In this document: positions 11,901 through 18,522 of the stretch, piece by piece
Position numbering within the stretch: the stretch's first letter is position 1
Layout of the letters: the number at the start of each line of letters is the position of its first letter
Origin: Microglena sp. YARC
Taxonomy: Eukaryota > Chlorophyta > Chlorophyceae > Chlamydomonadales > Chlamydomonadaceae
Assembly: GCA_022414725.1 (NCBI GenBank)
Contig: CM039465.1
Span: forward strand, 1,749,671-1,813,670
DNA: 64,000 bases
Direction of reading: 5' to 3'
The notes under the pieces: generated by a model
What the model saw: the letters and a program-made list of their open reading frames with translations, nothing else
The model's database searches: none
Told to the model about the DNA's origin: nothing
Program-made: the position numbers and the translations under genes

Positions 11901-14900
11901 CGAACAGCAGCTTCTAGGTAGCTCAGTGAGCCTTGTACATCAGGTACTCTTTATATCTGTCCTTGTCATTTTCCGCTACGAGCAGCCGCTTCTAGGCAGC
12001 CCAGCGAGCCTTGTATTTTAGATACTCTTAATATCTGTACTTGTCATAGCCTTAGTTTTTCCGCTACGAACAGCAGCTTCTAGGCAGCTCAGTGAGCCTT
12101 GTACATCAGGTACTCTTTATATCTGTCCTTGTCATTTTCCGCTACGAGCAGCCGCTTCTAGGCCGCCCAGCGAGCCTTGTATTTTAGATACTCTTAATAT
12201 CTGTACTTGTCATAGCCTTAGTTTTTCGGCTACGAACAGCAGCTTCTAGGCAGCTCAGTGAGCCTTGTACCATATTCTGTACACTTCACTCCAATGCACA
12301 TATATGTTGACTTCCTATCCCTATTGCCTCTGTTTTTTTTGTACCTGTCAGCCTTTTACCTCCTCTAACCTTTCCCATTACCAGTGTGCCCTAATTCAAA
12401 CAATTGGAGCAAGGAAGAGTGGTTAAAGATGGCCACAGGGTCTGTGCTCCTAAACGCTTTATTTTTGTCAGATGAGGCATCTGAATATGCAGACAGATGC
12501 AGGCGGTCCCAGGGATCTCGTATCACTAAAAATGTAGTGTTCGGCCCACTGAGCAGTGAGATATGTGCATTCTTGTGAAGCACCTAATATCGGCAAAAAA
12601 ACCGATTTGACGGTTTTTTCGTTGTGTAATATACCGTACGCCACGATTTGACGGTTGCTCCCGTCAATTTAAACCGTTAAATTTTGAGAGCAGCACGGTA
12701 CTGTGTATATGAGTACTTGTCATAGATTTCTGTTCTGCTTCAAGCAGTAGCTTCTAGGCAGCTCAGTGAGCCTTGTATTCTAGATACTGTATATATAAGT
12801 ACTTGTTATAGCTTTTCTGTTCTGGTACAAGCAGCAGCTTCTAGGCAGCTCAGTGAGCCTTGTACAGCGGGAGCTCTTTATATCTGTACTTGCCATAGCT
12901 TTTATTTCCCCCTACAAACAGCAGTGTGTGTGTATGTATGTTATAGTCCAGGGGTAGGCCAAATAGGCTAAAGGGACTTGCCCAACCGTACAGGAAGGGC
13001 TTGAAAAGAACAAGCACTGATGAACTGAGCCCCAAACAATCGTTTAACCGACGGGGGCCCTGAGTTCGTGCTACAGTGATAATAAAAGTGTGTGCTACAT
13101 TGACCTAAAGCTCTCCCCTCCTTATCTCAGGAGCGGCATACACCTAAACACTAAACCCTGAACCCTGAACCCTGAGCCCTTAACCCTGAACCCTGAACCC
13201 TGAACCCTAAACCCTGAACCCTGAACCCTGAACCCTAAACCCTGAACCCTGAACCCTGACCTCAGCAGCGGCATCCAGCTTCCTAGCTTTCTGCATGGCG
13301 GTGGACAGGAGTCTTGTGCTACATGAAGCACCTCTATGAGTACTCTGACCTAAATTTGAATACCCTGACTTGAATGACTCCCCTCCTTATCTCAGGAGTG
13401 GCGCACAGCTTCCTAGCTTTCTGCACGGCGGTGGGCAGGAGTCTTGTGCTACCTGTAGTACCTTAATGAATACCCTGACCTGAATCACTCCCCTCCTTAT
13501 CCCAGGGGCGGCATACAGCTTCCTAGCTTTCTGCACGGCAGCAGGCAAGAGTCTGGCAGGCGCGCTGGGTCAGAGAGTGTTGTGTTGATAGCCACACAGC
13601 ACAAATGTTTGCCATTTACCCACCCACCCACCCACCCACCCCCACCCCCACGCACACACCACACACACCACCACCCAACCACACACAAACCACCCACACA
13701 CCCACACACACCCACACACCACCACCCAGGGATGCGGACATCTTAGAGCTGGCAGTACAGCTCCTCGACCCACCCACCCACCCACCCCACCCCACACACA
13801 CCACACACACCATTAACCATGTGTGCTACCTGCAGCACCTTAATGAATACCCTGAACTGAATCTCTCCCCTCCATATCCCAGGGGTGGTATACAGCTTCC
13901 GAGCTTTCTGCATGGCTGCTGACAGGAGTCCCGTGCTACCTGCAGCACCTTAATGAATACCCTGACCCTAAGCTCTCCCCTCCTTATCTCAAGAGTGGCG
14001 CACAGCTTCCTAGCTTTCTGCACGGCGGCGGGCAGGAGTCTTGTGCCACCTATAGCACCTTCATGAGTACCCTGACCTGAATTTTAATACCCTGACCTGA
14101 AAGTCTCCCCTCCTTATCCCAGGAGTGGCATACAGCTTCCTAGCTTTCTGCATGGCGGCGGCCAGGAGTCTGGCAGGCGCGCTGGGACAGAGAGTGTTGT
14201 GTTGATAGCTGGCCTTGGTCGCGCTGCGGAGCTTGCAAGGACTGAGTCTGCACAGCTTGAATGTCATATGACCCGTTTGAGGGATATGCTGCAGAGTGAA
14301 CTGTCAAGCCAACTGAAGGTGGGTGTGGAGGCTGAGGTGGTGGTGGAGGGTTTGGTGGTGGTGAGGTGGTGGTGGTAGATTTGAATGCCATATGACCCGT
14401 TTGAGGGATATGCTGCAGAGTGAACTGTCAAGCCAACTTAAGGTGGGTGTGGAGGCTGAGGTGCGGTGGTGGTGGTGGTGATTGTGGAGGGTGAGGTTGT
14501 GGTGGTGAGTGTATTGTGGTGAAGTGGTGGTGAGGTGGTGGTGGTGTAGCTTGAATATCATATGACCCGTTTGAGGGACATGCTGCAGAGTGAACTGTCA
14601 AGCCAACTGAAGGTGGGTTTGGAGGCTGAGGTAGTGGTGGGTGTGGAATGTGTAGTGGTGGTTGTGAGTTTGGAGGGTGAGGTGGTGGTGGTGAGTGTGG
14701 AGGGTGTAGTGGTGGTTGAGGGTGCGGTGGTGAGGTGGTGGTGGTAGAGCTTGAGTGTCATATGACCCGATTGAGGAACATGCTGCAGAGTGAACTGTCA
14801 AGCCAACTTAAGGTGGGTGTGGAGGCTGAGGTGCAGTGGTGGTGGTGGTAGTGGTTGAGGAGGGAGAGGTGGTGGTGGGTGTGGTGGTGGTGGTGGGTGT

Positions 14901-16718
14901 GGTGGTGGTGGTGGATGAGGAGGGAGAGGTGGGTGTGGTGGTGGGTGTGGTGGTGGTGAGGTGGTGAGTGTGTGGTGGTGGTGGGTGAGGTGGTGGTGGT
15001 GAAGCTTGAATGTCATATGACTTGTTTGAGGGATTTGTTGCAGAGTGAGCTGTCAAGCCAACTGAAGGTGGGTGTGGAGGCTGAGGTGGTGGTGGAGGGT
15101 GTGGTGGTGGTGGAGGGTGTGATGCTGGTGGAGGGTGACGTGAGGTGGTGGTGGTGGTGGGTGAGAGGTGAGGTGGTGGTGGTGGTGGTGGGTGTGGTGG
15201 TGGAGGGTTTGGTGGTGAGTGTGTTGGTGGTGGTGGAGGGTGTTGTGGTGGTGGTGGTGGTGAGTTTGGAAGTTATGGTGGTGGTGGAGGGTGTGGTGGT
15301 GGTTGAGGGTGTTGTGGTGGTGGTGGTGGTTGAGGGTGTGGTGGTGATGGTGGGTATGGTGGTGGTGGAGGGTGTGGAAGGTGTGGTGGGTGTGGTGGTA
15401 GAGGTAGTGGGGGGTGTGGTGATGGTAGTGGTGGTGGTGGTGGTGGTGAGTGGATAAGGTGTGGTGCTGAAGGGTGTGGTGGTGATGAGGAGGTGGTGGT
15501 GCTGCTGGTGGTGAGTGTATAAGGTGTGGTGCTGGAGGGTGTGGTGGTGGTGAGGTGGTGGTTGAGGGTGCAGTGTGTGGTGGTTGTGGAGGGTGTGTTT
15601 GTGGTGGTGAAGCGGTGGTGGTGGAGCTTGAATATTATATGACCCGTTTTAGGGATGTGCTACAGAGAGAGATCATATGATATCAACTCTCCTTTGGTCA
15701 ACATCATATGATATGCTGGTCCCTAGAAATGGGCCTAGTCCTGGGCTTATAATGGAGCTCATCACCCTTGAATCGTACGATATAGGGCAATATATCGGAC
15801 GATAAAAGAGCACGGTATTGTTGTGTGTTTCTACCTTCTTCAATATTGGTTCATTTGACCTGAATTCTTCTGTATCAACGTTGTTATGCTATTACCCGTA
15901 ATACCCCCTTGGTCTCATACTGCTTTTCAAATAAAAATGGTACATGATATCGTAAATGTACGATATATCGTACGATAATTCAGAAAATAGCGTACTTTTG
16001 ATATCCCTGTACATTATCATTCTGATTTATACTCATTATTATATGCGGTATACTCATTATTATGTATACCCATTCTTATTTATATCCTCCATTATTATGC
16101 ATACTCATTATTTCATTATTGCCACCCCTCTGCCGCTCTTCCTCAGGGCTTTACACGCATCAACGGACTCGAAGCAGCTATCAAAGGCTCCCCAATACCC
16201 TTCACATCTCTTTCAAGGGCCCTTTTCATCTCTTTCAAGGGCCTCAACTCCTCCCTTCGATTATTTGTACTAATTATTTTTTAATCTCATTATTATGTAT
16301 ACTCTTTCTTATTTATATACCCAGTCTTATTTATACTCGTTATTATTTATATGCTCGTTATTATGTATTTAATTATTACCGCCCCTCTCTCGCTCTTCCC
16401 CAGGGCTCTGCACGCATCAACGGACCTGAAGCAGCGCATCAAAGGCTCCCCAATACACTTTCCATCTCTGTCAAGGGCCTCAACTCCTCCCTCCTCCTCA
16501 GCCGCTTGGCCGATCACCTTGCTGCCTCTGCCGGTGCAGCCTGTCACTCAGGCGGTGGTCCGACCATATCCTCTGTGCTGGCGGCCATGCATGTTCCAGT
16601 GGAGTATGCAGTCGGGACGCTGCGATTGTCAGTCGGGAGGCATACAACAGAAGCTGACATAGATGAAGCTGTGAAAATGATAGTGAAGGAGGCACAGGCA
16701 CAGGGAGTGGAGTGTTAA
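2846..16718 (+). CDS. SCLY: Selenocysteine lyase, multi-exon gene span
   Basis: PLP-dependent enzyme of the NifS-like aminotransferase V class. The family converts L-selenocysteine to alanine and elemental selenium/selenide for selenium recycling. The recognised exons follow the family order: the N-terminal IYLDY strand and HFGNPS, a GGTEA region, [23 protein letters not shown] with the PLP lysine, HGGGQESG plus GTES, RLPNT, GAACHS with the catalytic cysteine, and [10 protein letters not shown]. The AACHS-plus-LRLSVGR-TT ending separates it from mitochondrial NFS1 (SGSACTS) and plastid SufS (GHHC). Codon phase agrees across the last five exons. Exons in the first half contain small frameshifts, so the locus is either mis-sequenced there or decaying. 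Start codon not identified. Exon-edge repeat arrays flank nearly every exon. Confidence 0.88.
2962..3095 (+). repeat. Donor-side duplicate of the HFGNPS exon edge
   Basis: TGGGAATCCCTCC followed by the donor-like GGTGAAGAGCTC recurs at 3038-3062, about 90 bp after the real exon end at 2947-2973. The downstream ttcttgtt-attg block is repeated too. Confidence 0.65.
3594..3760. mobile_element. hAT-like MITE, family 1 (diverged copy)
   Basis: Begins TAGGG and continues through atatgatgttgacc, matching one end of the intact element at 58878-59050. It also shares a gtaacttt-gcct core and dense TATGATATCA palindromes. The far end and target duplication are not resolved. Confidence 0.5.
3796..4020. 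mobile_element. Dispersed ~220-bp element with inverted ends, copy 1
   Basis: Nearly full-length match to 49265-49485. Starts gtgttttttatttc and ends with a related inverted sequence. It contains a hairpin GTTGAGTAGC / GCTACTCAA and a conserved aatggcgacggaatgg. Looks like a non-autonomous DNA element; its target duplication is not clear. Confidence 0.6.
4300..4658 (+). pseudogene. SCLY: SCLY exon(s) with GGTEA and [11 protein letters not shown], frame-disrupted
   Basis: Reading across frames gives ALIGSRP, then GGTEA, then NNW-AIWG when single bases are allowed for at about 4410-4425. This matches the TSGGTE PLP-binding region of the family. Near the end, [13 protein letters not shown] corresponds to the conserved EH-containing strand, and a donor CAATAG|GTAGGT follows at 4658. 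No single frame is open throughout, and a TAG falls at the end. It could be sequencing error, two short exons, or real decay. Confidence 0.45.
4668..4896 (+). repeat. Donor-side copies of the preceding SCLY exon end
   Basis: 4671-4695 repeats ggagttcctcac plus a GTAAC donor-like site. 4769-4895 repeats a longer piece (tatagcagcttc through a ctggaag-catctcaaagcac edge) ending at TAATG|GTGAGATCC, parallel to the real exon end. Confidence 0.5.
4900..5490 (+). repeat. TTTGG/TATGG minisatellite in a SCLY intron
   Basis: Continuous GT-rich array of ttggtatgg and tttgg units, with a poly-T tract at 5378-5397. The Trp/Val/Phe/Leu-rich reading frames are artefacts of the repeat. Confidence 0.85.
5517..5806. 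repeat. Inverted-repeat element within the GT-rich array
   Basis: About 60 bp at 5533-5590 reappears inverted at 5744-5803 (shared blocks gattcagatgtcc and acataacgtga). The spacer of ~150 bp is unrelated to the surrounding TTTGG array, so this looks like an inserted foldback element. It contains ggttcgaac, reminiscent of a tRNA B box. Confidence 0.55.
5870..6210 (+). repeat. TTTGG/TATGG minisatellite, second block
   Basis: Same repeat as the 4.9-5.5 kb block, resuming after the inverted-repeat element. It is followed by a C-rich ttgcccccca stretch to 6257 that acts as the polypyrimidine tract before the next exon. Confidence 0.85.
6258..6380 (+). CDS. SCLY: SCLY exon with VSVDEAGLI and [12 protein letters not shown]
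   Basis: The 3' part (from 6306) reads [20 protein letters not shown] then SNNE, the conserved NNE strand, ending phase 0 at AATGAG|GTAGGC. The 5' part reads VSVDEAGLI in another frame, so two small indels (near 6276 and 6304) separate pieces that look like one exon after acceptor CACTCAG. Alternatively, the exon starts at 6299. Confidence 0.75.
6420..6862 (+). repeat. Donor-side copies of the NNE exon
   Basis: About seven copies of a block starting ACACCTGCAACTG. Four reach the exon end (AATAATGAGGT or a variant) at about 6470, 6603, 6732 and 6856. Copies are separated by (ATCACTC)n. Each still encodes the TPATALV ... IMHSNN edge of the exon. Confidence 0.85.
6900..7220 (+). repeat. CAT/CAC/CAG trinucleotide array
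   Basis: Long interrupted (CAT)n, (CAC)n and (CAGCAT)n tract inside a SCLY intron. Asp, Met or Ser/Ile homopolymer frames arise from it on either strand and are not genes. Confidence 0.95.
7245..7952 (+). repeat. Acceptor-side array of the PIADIVK exon
   Basis: Seven copies, ~95 bp each, of [intron end + AG + GTTGGAAGCCTGCAACCCAT + more exon] at about 7293, 7393, 7489, 7588, 7673, 7770 and 7860. The eighth is the real exon at 7953. Most keep the AG acceptor. A CAT/CAG tract interrupts the array at 7696-7740. Confidence 0.9.
7953..8031 (+). CDS. SCLY: SCLY exon [16 protein letters not shown]...
   Basis: 79 nt. Acceptor CCTGTAG|GTTGG, phase 0 in, phase 1 out at GCAG|GTGGGA. It joins the preceding NNE as [15 protein letters not shown], the expected NNE-G-QPI-I order, and ends in a polar loop [11 protein letters not shown]. 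Phase fits the next exon exactly. Confidence 0.88.
8040..8265 (+). repeat. (ATAAATAC/ATAAATGC)n microsatellite
   Basis: About 220 bp of acataaataaatgcataa-type units, starting nine bases after the exon end. Tyr/Ile/Cys frames on the other strand are artefacts. Confidence 0.95.
8268..8340 (+). repeat. Dispersed repeat R6, copy 1
   Basis: Matches 54138-54208 (agtacgccttatta, then gaggttgaggggg, then gtttgcttgca). Related inverted pieces lie at about 21130-21200 and 21278-21320. Nature unknown. Confidence 0.6.
8560..9560 (+). repeat. Acceptor-side array of the HTDAAQ exon
   Basis: About eight copies of [polypyrimidine/CAC tract + CAG + GTGAGAGGCACATCT...] at about 8657, 8813, 8945, 9072, 9164, 9275, 9362 and 9465. 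They differ in how far they run into the exon; the longest reach the gcagccca bases. Spacers are (CACACC)n, (CCA)n and poly-C up to about 35 long. The real exon begins at 9561. Confidence 0.9.
9561..9705 (+). CDS. SCLY: SCLY exon with HTDAAQ and PLP-lysine VVGHK
   Basis: 145 nt, phase 1 in, phase 2 out. Encodes [32 protein letters not shown] and GIGALYI. The Asp and Gln of HTDAAQ contact the PLP ring and its phenolate oxygen; the Lys of GHK is the Schiff-base lysine (family knowledge). Acceptor CCCCAG|GTCAG, donor ATCAG|GTACTC. Confidence 0.95.
9706..12290 (+). repeat. Donor-side satellite-like array seeded by the GALYIR exon end
   Basis: Six ~96-bp units, then about twelve ~165-bp dimers made of two alternating ~80-bp monomers. 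One monomer contains TACATCAGGTACTCTTTATA, which is the real exon end plus its donor (9694-9714). Dimers are almost identical from 10.6 to 12.2 kb, so homogenisation is recent. The monomer core ctacgagcagcagcttctag also occurs alone at about 3224-3245. Confidence 0.92.
12715..12910 (+). repeat. Diverged monomers of the same satellite
   Basis: Three more monomers, separated from the main array by ~430 bp of unrelated sequence. Each keeps the agcttctaggcagctcagtg core and the gagccttgta block. Confidence 0.8.
12935..13085 (+). repeat. Dispersed repeat R4, copy 1
   Basis: Shared block tccaggggtaggccaaatag ... gggacttgcccaacc. Other copies at 18289-18378 (+), 49077-49215 (-) and 23185-23235 (-, partial). 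One end abuts (CATA)n. Likely a short mobile element; class not determined. Confidence 0.65.
13105..14122 (+). repeat. Acceptor-side array of the HGGGQESG exon
   Basis: About six copies (near 13130, 13265, 13395, 13503, 13880, 13990) of [ctcccctccttatc-CAG + exon start GGCATACAGCTTCCTAGC...]. The 13503 copy runs the furthest into the exon, to ttgtgttgatag. Most retain the acceptor. CCCA-rich tracts interrupt the array at 13620-13810. Confidence 0.9.
13139..13262 (+). repeat. Interstitial telomere-like heptamers
   Basis: About 16 consecutive CCCTGAA/CCCTAAA heptamers, close to the plant/green-algal telomere unit (TTTAGGG on the other strand). They sit inside an intron, within the exon-edge array. 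Confidence 0.8.
14123..14318 (+). CDS. SCLY: SCLY exon with HGGGQESG and GTES
   Basis: 196 nt, phase 2 in, phase 0 out (65 codons). Encodes [38 protein letters not shown] and a helical [12 protein letters not shown] tail. GGGQE and GTES are the phosphate/PLP-side motifs of the family. Donor CTGAAG|GTGGGT. Confidence 0.93.
14319..15660 (+). repeat. Donor-side array of the same exon, with GGTGGT spacers
   Basis: Five copies (about 14380, 14550, 14750, 15003, 15625) of the exon 3' part, from cttgaatgtcatatgacc to ctgaaggtgggtgtggagg, i.e. exon end plus donor. They are separated by long (GGT)n/(GGTGTG)n tracts. Val/Gly-rich frames here are artefacts. Confidence 0.92.
15655..16020. repeat. Palindrome-rich block, possible MITE remnants
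   Basis: 15661-15735 matches the right end of hAT-like family 1 (ggtcaacatcatatgat, ending ggtccctag). 15770-16019 is a separate block with repeated TATCGTACGATA palindromes, ending in tatccctg. Boundaries are unresolved. Confidence 0.4.
16120..16235 (+). repeat. Acceptor-side copy of the last SCLY exon
   Basis: A single ~110-bp copy of ctcttcctCAG|GGCTTTACACGCATCAACGG and onward, followed by intron-like AT-rich repeat. The real acceptor is at 16403. Confidence 0.85.
16404..16718 (+). CDS. SCLY: SCLY terminal exon with GAACHS catalytic cysteine
   Basis: 315 nt, phase 0, ending with TAA at 16716-16718. Encodes [15 protein letters not shown], then [12 protein letters not shown] (the cysteine is the catalytic nucleophile in the family), [19 protein letters not shown] and a final helix ending QAQGVEC. 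The ending is the expected one for this family. Confidence 0.95.
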   Translation, partial: GSARINGPEAAHQRLPNTLSISVKGLNSSLLLSRLADHLAASAGAACHSGGGPTISSVLAAMHVPVEYAVGTLRLSVGRHTTEADIDEAVKMIVKEAQAQGVEC

Positions 16719-16860
16719 ACCCTAAAGCCCCAAAACCCCAAAACCCCAAAACCCTGAAACCCCAAAACCCCAAAACCCTAAAACCCCAAAACTAAAACCG
16801 AAGGTGGTCAGGCGAGGCATACAACAGAAGCAGGCATGGCTGAAGCTATGTAACTATGTG
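16719..16860 (+). repeat. Telomere-like CCCCAAAA/CCCTAAAA run and 3' exon echo in the SCLY 3' UTR
   Basis: About ten CCCTAAA/CCCCAAA units follow the stop codon. They are followed by a partial copy (16804-16850) of the last exon, aggcatacaacagaagc. Confidence 0.75.
16849..16853 (+). promoter_or_regulatory. Candidate TGTAA polyadenylation signal (SCLY)
   Basis: TGTAA lies 130 bases past the stop. UGUAA is the usual green-algal poly(A) signal; the motif is short, so this is weak evidence. Confidence 0.25.
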
Positions 16861-16895
16861 GCTAATTTGCCGGGTTAGTATCCCCACGGATGCGA

Positions 16896-17012
16896 TTTAA
16901 TGTTCGCGGGTAACAACCGCCATGGTAGCTTTGTCCAGGTAAAGTAGCAGCCTGTTCCCTGCCGCCGTAAGACGGGGCTCCCTTATTATCACCCCCTACC
17001 AGGCTTTATCAA
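16896..17012 (+). mobile_element. tRNA-derived SINE (tail part)
   Basis: Contains aaccgccatggtagc, gtccagg, gacggggctcccttatta and accaggctttatc, which is the body and 3' end of the SINE family seen at 18835-18984. The A/B-box head is missing. Confidence 0.55.
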
Positions 17013-17014
17013 TA

Positions 17015-17700
17015 TCCGAGGAGGCACGTCTAAAAGGAGTTGAGTGTCAACTTAACCTGAACTAAACATAGTTTTTCCCGATTCTGAGCCCCCCACCCCT
17101 CCCCCCCATAGCTTTTCTGGTCCTGGAGCTATCTGGACCGGGTCGATTCATAGCTATTTGTAGCTAGATCCATTTCTCCTTTTTAGGGGGGTCCGGGGGG
17201 TCATTTTGCACGTGGATGACATATATTACCCCCACCCACCCACCCACCCCTAGTCCCCTAGATCTTCCCTGTCAGCTTATGTGGCCGAAGGTTGACTGTA
17301 GTCTAGTGATAGTGCTGGCGATGTGCTACGGTAAAATACAAGGTTGGAGTGATTATATAGTGTTACTGGTAGCAGCCTAGCTACAGTGCTAGCGAATAAC
17401 TTTATAACTATTACTGAAACGTCTGCTTGCTTCTCAGATTTAGTCAGCGGAACTCAGGTACTCAGGCACAGGTACATTGATCTAAGTAGAGAGACTGACG
17501 GACAGATTACAGAGACGTAGACAAAAACTATAACATGAGCACAGCCACCAGAATGGAGGCGGGGTTTAGGGTGTAGCCGGACGCTAAAGCCAAGGGGAAT
17601 AGCAGACAAAAAATGGCAGAGAGGCAACTGACAGCTATTGCTGACAGATGTCATATGACAAACGGTGAGCAGCCCAGAGTTGGCTGAATAACCACGTAAT
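17015..17700. other. Intergenic spacer between convergent genes
   Basis: Mostly unique sequence between the 3' ends of SCLY and the DUF3119 gene. No reading frame or RNA gene recognised. Confidence 0.4.
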
Positions 17701-17711
17701 ATTCCAAATTA

Positions 17712-17814
17712 AACGGTGTCTATAGCTAGCTCCGGCTTACGCTGTGGTGTCCTTAGCTTCACGTCCTGTGAGTGAATGTATTACACGGATGTAACAATTT
17801 CAATTTCGATTTCA
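17712..17814 (+). mobile_element. SINE-like retroposon family 2, copy 1
   Basis: A 103-bp element starting aacggtgtctatagc and ending in (CAATTT)n. It is flanked by a perfect 11-bp direct repeat ATTCCAAATTA (17701-17711 and 17815-17825). The same element sits at 35508-35605 with a different target duplication. Variable-length duplications and a simple-repeat tail indicate LINE-driven retroposition. Confidence 0.8.
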
Positions 17815-18057
17815 ATTCCAAATTATACATTATTCATTTGTGTATGAAGCCGGCAGCACAACCGAGGGGCTCGCGATCGAGCGCAGTATCGAGAGGGTGT
17901 CTGTGGAATCCACAACCTGTTATACAAATGGTATTGGTACTAGTTGATATGTTACACAGGGCACTGGTATGTACAGCACCTTCAACTATGTTAGGGTCCA
18001 TAGACGGGCCTGTCGGGGAAACCCGACAGGCATCACTAGCTGGCACGTGGCTAATGT

Positions 18058-18135
18058 GCGAGCAGCCAAAAAGCTGGCTGAAGCTATGTAACCAAGTTCA
18101 AGCTAGCTGTCACGCGGCTAATGAGTCATGACTTG
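18058..18135 (+). repeat. Dispersed repeat R7, copy
   Basis: gagcagccaaa ... ctggctg(a/g)agc-atgtaaccaagttcaag is shared with 28012-28085 and, in part, with 16840-16865 and 26828-26860. It has a small internal hairpin (CAGCCAA/TTGCTGGCTG) and an AAGTTC-type tail. Confidence 0.5.
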
Positions 18136-18288
18136 GCATGGTTGTCACCCATGCCGGTCACGCGACCTACGCGTGCCCTGCGTAATACGCTATACAACGG
18201 CTATATGCTGTTGCCTATCATTTGTTGTCATGAAGTGTCGAGCGCCGTTTTTATGAACAACAAGGTTTTTTAGACACTTGTTTTTGCC

Positions 18289-18378
18289 AACGTATGAATG
18301 TTACAGTCCAGGGGTGGGCCAAATAGGCCATAGGGACTTGCCCAACCGTGGTAGGAAGGGCGTTAAGAGAAAAAGCAT
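18289..18378 (+). repeat. Dispersed repeat R4, copy 2
   Basis: Same family as 12935-13085: tccaggggtgggccaaatag ... gggacttgcccaacc. Confidence 0.6.
18301..18305 (-). promoter_or_regulatory. Candidate TGTAA polyadenylation signal (DUF3119 gene)
   Basis: TGTAA on the minus strand, ~120 bases past the stop codon. Weak, motif-only evidence; it lies inside a dispersed repeat. Confidence 0.25.
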
Positions 18379-18425
18379 ATGCCAATACTTAATGAGCGTA
18401 CACGCAGCGGCACAGTATTCATTAT

Positions 18426-18522
18426 TTACTCGTCCTTGGGGCCGGACGTGGCAGAGGGGCCACAGCGCTCGACCATCACATCATACAGCTCCTTGCCGTT
18501 AAAGATAACAGGGAAGAAGTGG
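18426..18522 (-). CDS. DUF3119 terminal exon (HFFPVIF)
   Basis: 97 nt. Acceptor ACGCAG|CCACTT; completes an Ile codon, then reads HFFPVIFNGKELYDVMVERC and ends SGPKDE-stop. It matches the family C-terminus. Confidence 0.92.

Noticed and set aside
9706..12290. CRISPR-like array of ~80-bp repeats
   Set aside because: Tandem dimers with no unique spacers, in a eukaryotic intron; the unit derives from the neighbouring exon end.
14972..15457. 161-aa Val/Gly-rich plus-strand frame
   Set aside because: GGTGGT filler between donor-side exon copies.
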